From: Adineta ricciae
Lineage: Eukaryota; Rotifera; Eurotatoria; Adinetida; Adinetidae
Assembly: GCA_905250025.1 (NCBI GenBank)
Contig: CAJNOJ010000061.1
Location: 124,001-188,000, forward strand
Length of the DNA stretch: 64,000 nucleotides
Direction of reading: 5' to 3'
Shown: piece by piece, positions 61,758-64,000 of the stretch
Numbering within the stretch: position 1 is the stretch's first letter
Layout: each line of letters opens with the position of its first letter
Notes under the pieces: generated by a model
The model's input: only the letters and a program-made list of their open reading frames with translations
What the model was told of the DNA's origin: nothing
Database searches by the model: none
Translations under genes and position numbers: made by a program

Positions 61758-63509
61758 TTATGTCGGTTTATTTAATAATTTCGCTCTATTCTCTTCATCT
61801 TTACGACTAATAGCAGAACGTCGTTTATAAGGTACCCAAAAGGTCCATATAAGAATGAAGATTTGATAAACACAGAACAAGGCTAGAAAGAAAAAAAACG
61901 CATAACGATCTAAACGGCACAGGAAGTATTCGGGATAGAGTGATAGATGAAGTGCATTGGTCGTTATTGTTGGTTGTGATGTGGCAATATATAATTGATT
62001 GTAATAGATATAACTAATAATACCATGAAAAACATTTATTATACACAGAGCAACTATAGACGAGATAGCGTAAACTAAACAAAGAGAAAAGATCGAGAAG
62101 ATAAATGAATCAAGATGTTTACCATCTAAAGCTGTTAAATAAGATATCGTCCTGAAAAAAAGAAAATTTTGAAGTTATTGAACGTGTTTGAACTTACGGA
62201 AGAGATTTATTAACAACCCATCGAAAAGTGACCGATGTTAAGAGAAGAGTGCATGTAATTTGAAGACGTCCGTGGCCGTTTGATGGTGGAATAGCGAACG
62301 TACATAGTCCTGCCGATGTGATGAGAAATATTAAAAAGTATGCGTTCCTATGAAACTCAAATATAGACTAGCGACGGTTTGAAATCGATATTTACCAGAT
62401 ATAATAACCACATTTACGACCGACATGGCATGTGCAGACAACAACTGGATGAATTTGATTATAATTCAACGAGTATTCTTCTCGATGTTCTTCGTATGTG
62501 AATTCGACGTGTTCATATAAATGCCAAGATTGTTGATCGCTGAAGACTGTTCGATTGACACCAGATGGTTTGTCAACATTTTGGATAAAATAGAGATCGT
62601 TTTGGGTTAACGGAGTTGTGATTGATATCGATAATTCTTGAACATCGTAAGGAAAATGGTACAGTTCTAGACGTTCCCAAAAAACACTGCGAATTTTGTT
62701 GTGCTCAGTTATTTCTACTATATTTTCGTCATCTGTTCTATTGATCGAATACCATTTCTGCGAAGAAAGACAACAAGACAGATTAGCAATGACAACTCTT
62801 CGTATACTTCATGTCGCAATGAATCTCCGATGTGATTGAGAACAACTAGTTGAGGATTGAAATGACCCATTTGTGGATCGTATTTCGATCCGATTTTGTT
62901 ACTTGCGTCGTACCATGAAGCTTCAAAAAAGATTTCAGCATTGTAACGTTCGTTCAACGTATCGATTTCTCCCACTCGAGAAAAGATACATCGAACACGA
63001 ACTTCAATTGGTTCCTTTTTATCTTCAAGTCCATCCTGACCAGGCAAAGATATTGTTGCTCCTTTGGACAAACGAGACAAAGGTCCCTGCTCATCATCTT
63101 CTTGCGTACGAATCTTTGAAAACAATGAAATATTATCTATCCCGTACCGACTTGTTTCTAGTGGAGTAGTGTTCTGTTTCAACAATGAATTTGTCAGATC
63201 CGAATTAACAGATACTCCTGGCGGTGAAATTTGCTTTCGTACGACATGTTGTAGACGTGGATAGGATGTCGATGTCGACGGTCTTGAATTCGAAAATAGA
63301 TTTTGAAATGATTGTACCGATGATGCTCGACGATTTGCTGAATATGTATTATCAATTATCTGTATAACTGAGTCATTTAGGGAATTTTGGTGCCGATATT
63401 GCGGTCGAAGACGATTGCATTGAGTCGCACCAACTAATTTAGAGAAAAACGAACTATAGATACATATCGTTTCGGTAACGAACTTACGAAGGAGATTAGT
63501 ATCATTCAT
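61758..63509 (-). CDS. Pentameric ligand-gated channel subunit lacking the Cys-loop cysteines
   Basis: Reading leftward from ATG 63509 (MNDTNLL), a 52-nt intron, then a long Ser/Asn-rich N-terminal extension. The ligand-binding domain follows (EVRVRCIFSRVGEID, AEIFFEASWYD, GHFNPQLVVLNHI; next exon KWYSINRTD, RLELYHFPYDVQELSIS). The FPYDVQ core is that of the Cys-loop, but both flanking cysteines are replaced (Glu and Leu). M1 is YFLIFLITSAGLCTFAIPPS, M2 GRLQITCTLLLTSVTF, the M2-M3 linker SLPTISYLTALD, then M3 and M4 (FFFFLALFCVYQIFIFIW). Stop 61758-61760. M2 has no PAR motif, and the LP-x-SYLTxxD linker resembles prokaryotic and unusual eukaryotic channels. The frame is open to an ATG at 63575, so the start could be 22 codons further out. 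No clear signal peptide is visible. Confidence 0.82.
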
Positions 63510-63575
63510 TGCCAATTTTTTACTAACTAGAATACGAATAAAAGAAAAACAAAACAATGTATAATTATCATTCAT

Positions 63576-64000
63576 ATCAGAATAAATGTCAGAGGAAGAC
63601 GGAGAAACCGATGATTAAAGGTTAATAAAAGACTTTTTTCGAGAATCAATGCCATTTTCTCTCAACGTTGAACAAATATAGGGCAAAAAAACAGCTCAAT
63701 TCACTTCCAATAAAGATATCAACAGATTGAACTGGCAGGTTTATTGCTTGGAAAAACAAACAAACACTCGCATATTCCTCTGCCATGGTCGACTTGCTAA
63801 ATACAGTTAATGCATTAACACATTCGAGCACGCATAGATTATTTTTTATCTAGGATAACATTTCATAGCTTTTCTGGTTTGTTCGCAAGACAGTTCTATG
63901 GTTTATGACTGTTTATAGCATCAATAATTCTAAAACGTCACTAGACAATAGACGAAAATATAAGCAGACAAACATTGCCAATGTGTTGTTAATAGAATTC
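63576..64000. other. Right-edge gap
   Basis: Sequence upstream of the minus-strand channel gene; promoter or 5' UTR, or an intron leading to an upstream exon. Nothing else seen. Confidence 0.4.

Overview
The window looks like compact, AT-rich, intron-rich metazoan DNA. Most genes have several coding exons separated by very short GT-AG introns (often 50-80 nt), intergenic gaps are small, and the proteins are clearly animal: an APC/C subunit, a Raf kinase, Piwi, FRRS1-type reductase, PDXDC1, RABIF/MSS4, BRD8 and a GluCl-like Cys-loop channel. The intron size, dense packing, nested and duplicated genes and a few intronless genes of unknown origin suggest a rotifer, most likely a bdelloid. That assignment is an inference and not proven by anything in the sequence itself. 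I saw no recognisable retrovirus, LTR element, Polinton, LINE or DNA transposon, no CRISPR array, and no convincing tRNA or rRNA gene.

Layout. 1-4483: CDC27/APC3 (+), entering from the left edge, with a complete rhodopsin-like GPCR gene nested antisense in one intron. 4484-8358: a gap with homopolymer and microsatellite DNA. 8359-12311: a B-Raf-type kinase gene with a BRS-like N-terminus, a degenerate Ras-binding domain, a C1 zinc finger followed by extra Cys/His-rich coding sequence, and an intact kinase. 14784-18884: a Piwi gene with a complete catalytic tetrad. 19027-20222: mitochondrial ribosomal protein L47, convergent with an intronless secreted protein of unknown family (20424-21314, -). 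21832-23241: two tandem intronless TATA-driven genes for small proteins with a C-terminal CaaX box. 23554-28410: a short Skp1-like gene, a securin-like gene, RABIF/MSS4 and a BRD8-like bromodomain gene, all on +. 29151-30643: a disordered unknown protein (-).

31904-35467: an FRRS1-type protein with a Reeler domain, three DOMON domains and a six-TM cytochrome b561 domain. 36528-38540: a proline-rich repeat protein. 38986-39690: a RING protein (-). 39945-41377 and 44891-46485 are two direct copies of one segment; each carries a small secreted-type ORF and an antisense multi-TM gene that is open in the right copy and broken in the left copy. Between them lies a coiled-coil/TM gene (43402-44558). 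47572-50096: PDXDC1. 50097-57377: mostly non-coding, with two weak small secreted-protein candidates.

57378-60623 and 61758-63509 are convergent pentameric ligand-gated channel genes. The first is GluCl-like and has two interchangeable 192-nt coding cassettes for pre-M1/M1/M2, apparently mutually exclusive exons that would swap the pore. The second lacks both Cys-loop cysteines. Functional themes that recur are cell-cycle control (CDC27, securin-like, Skp1-like), ionotropic signalling, small-RNA silencing and Ras/MAPK signalling, but nothing suggests these genes form a cluster with a shared role.
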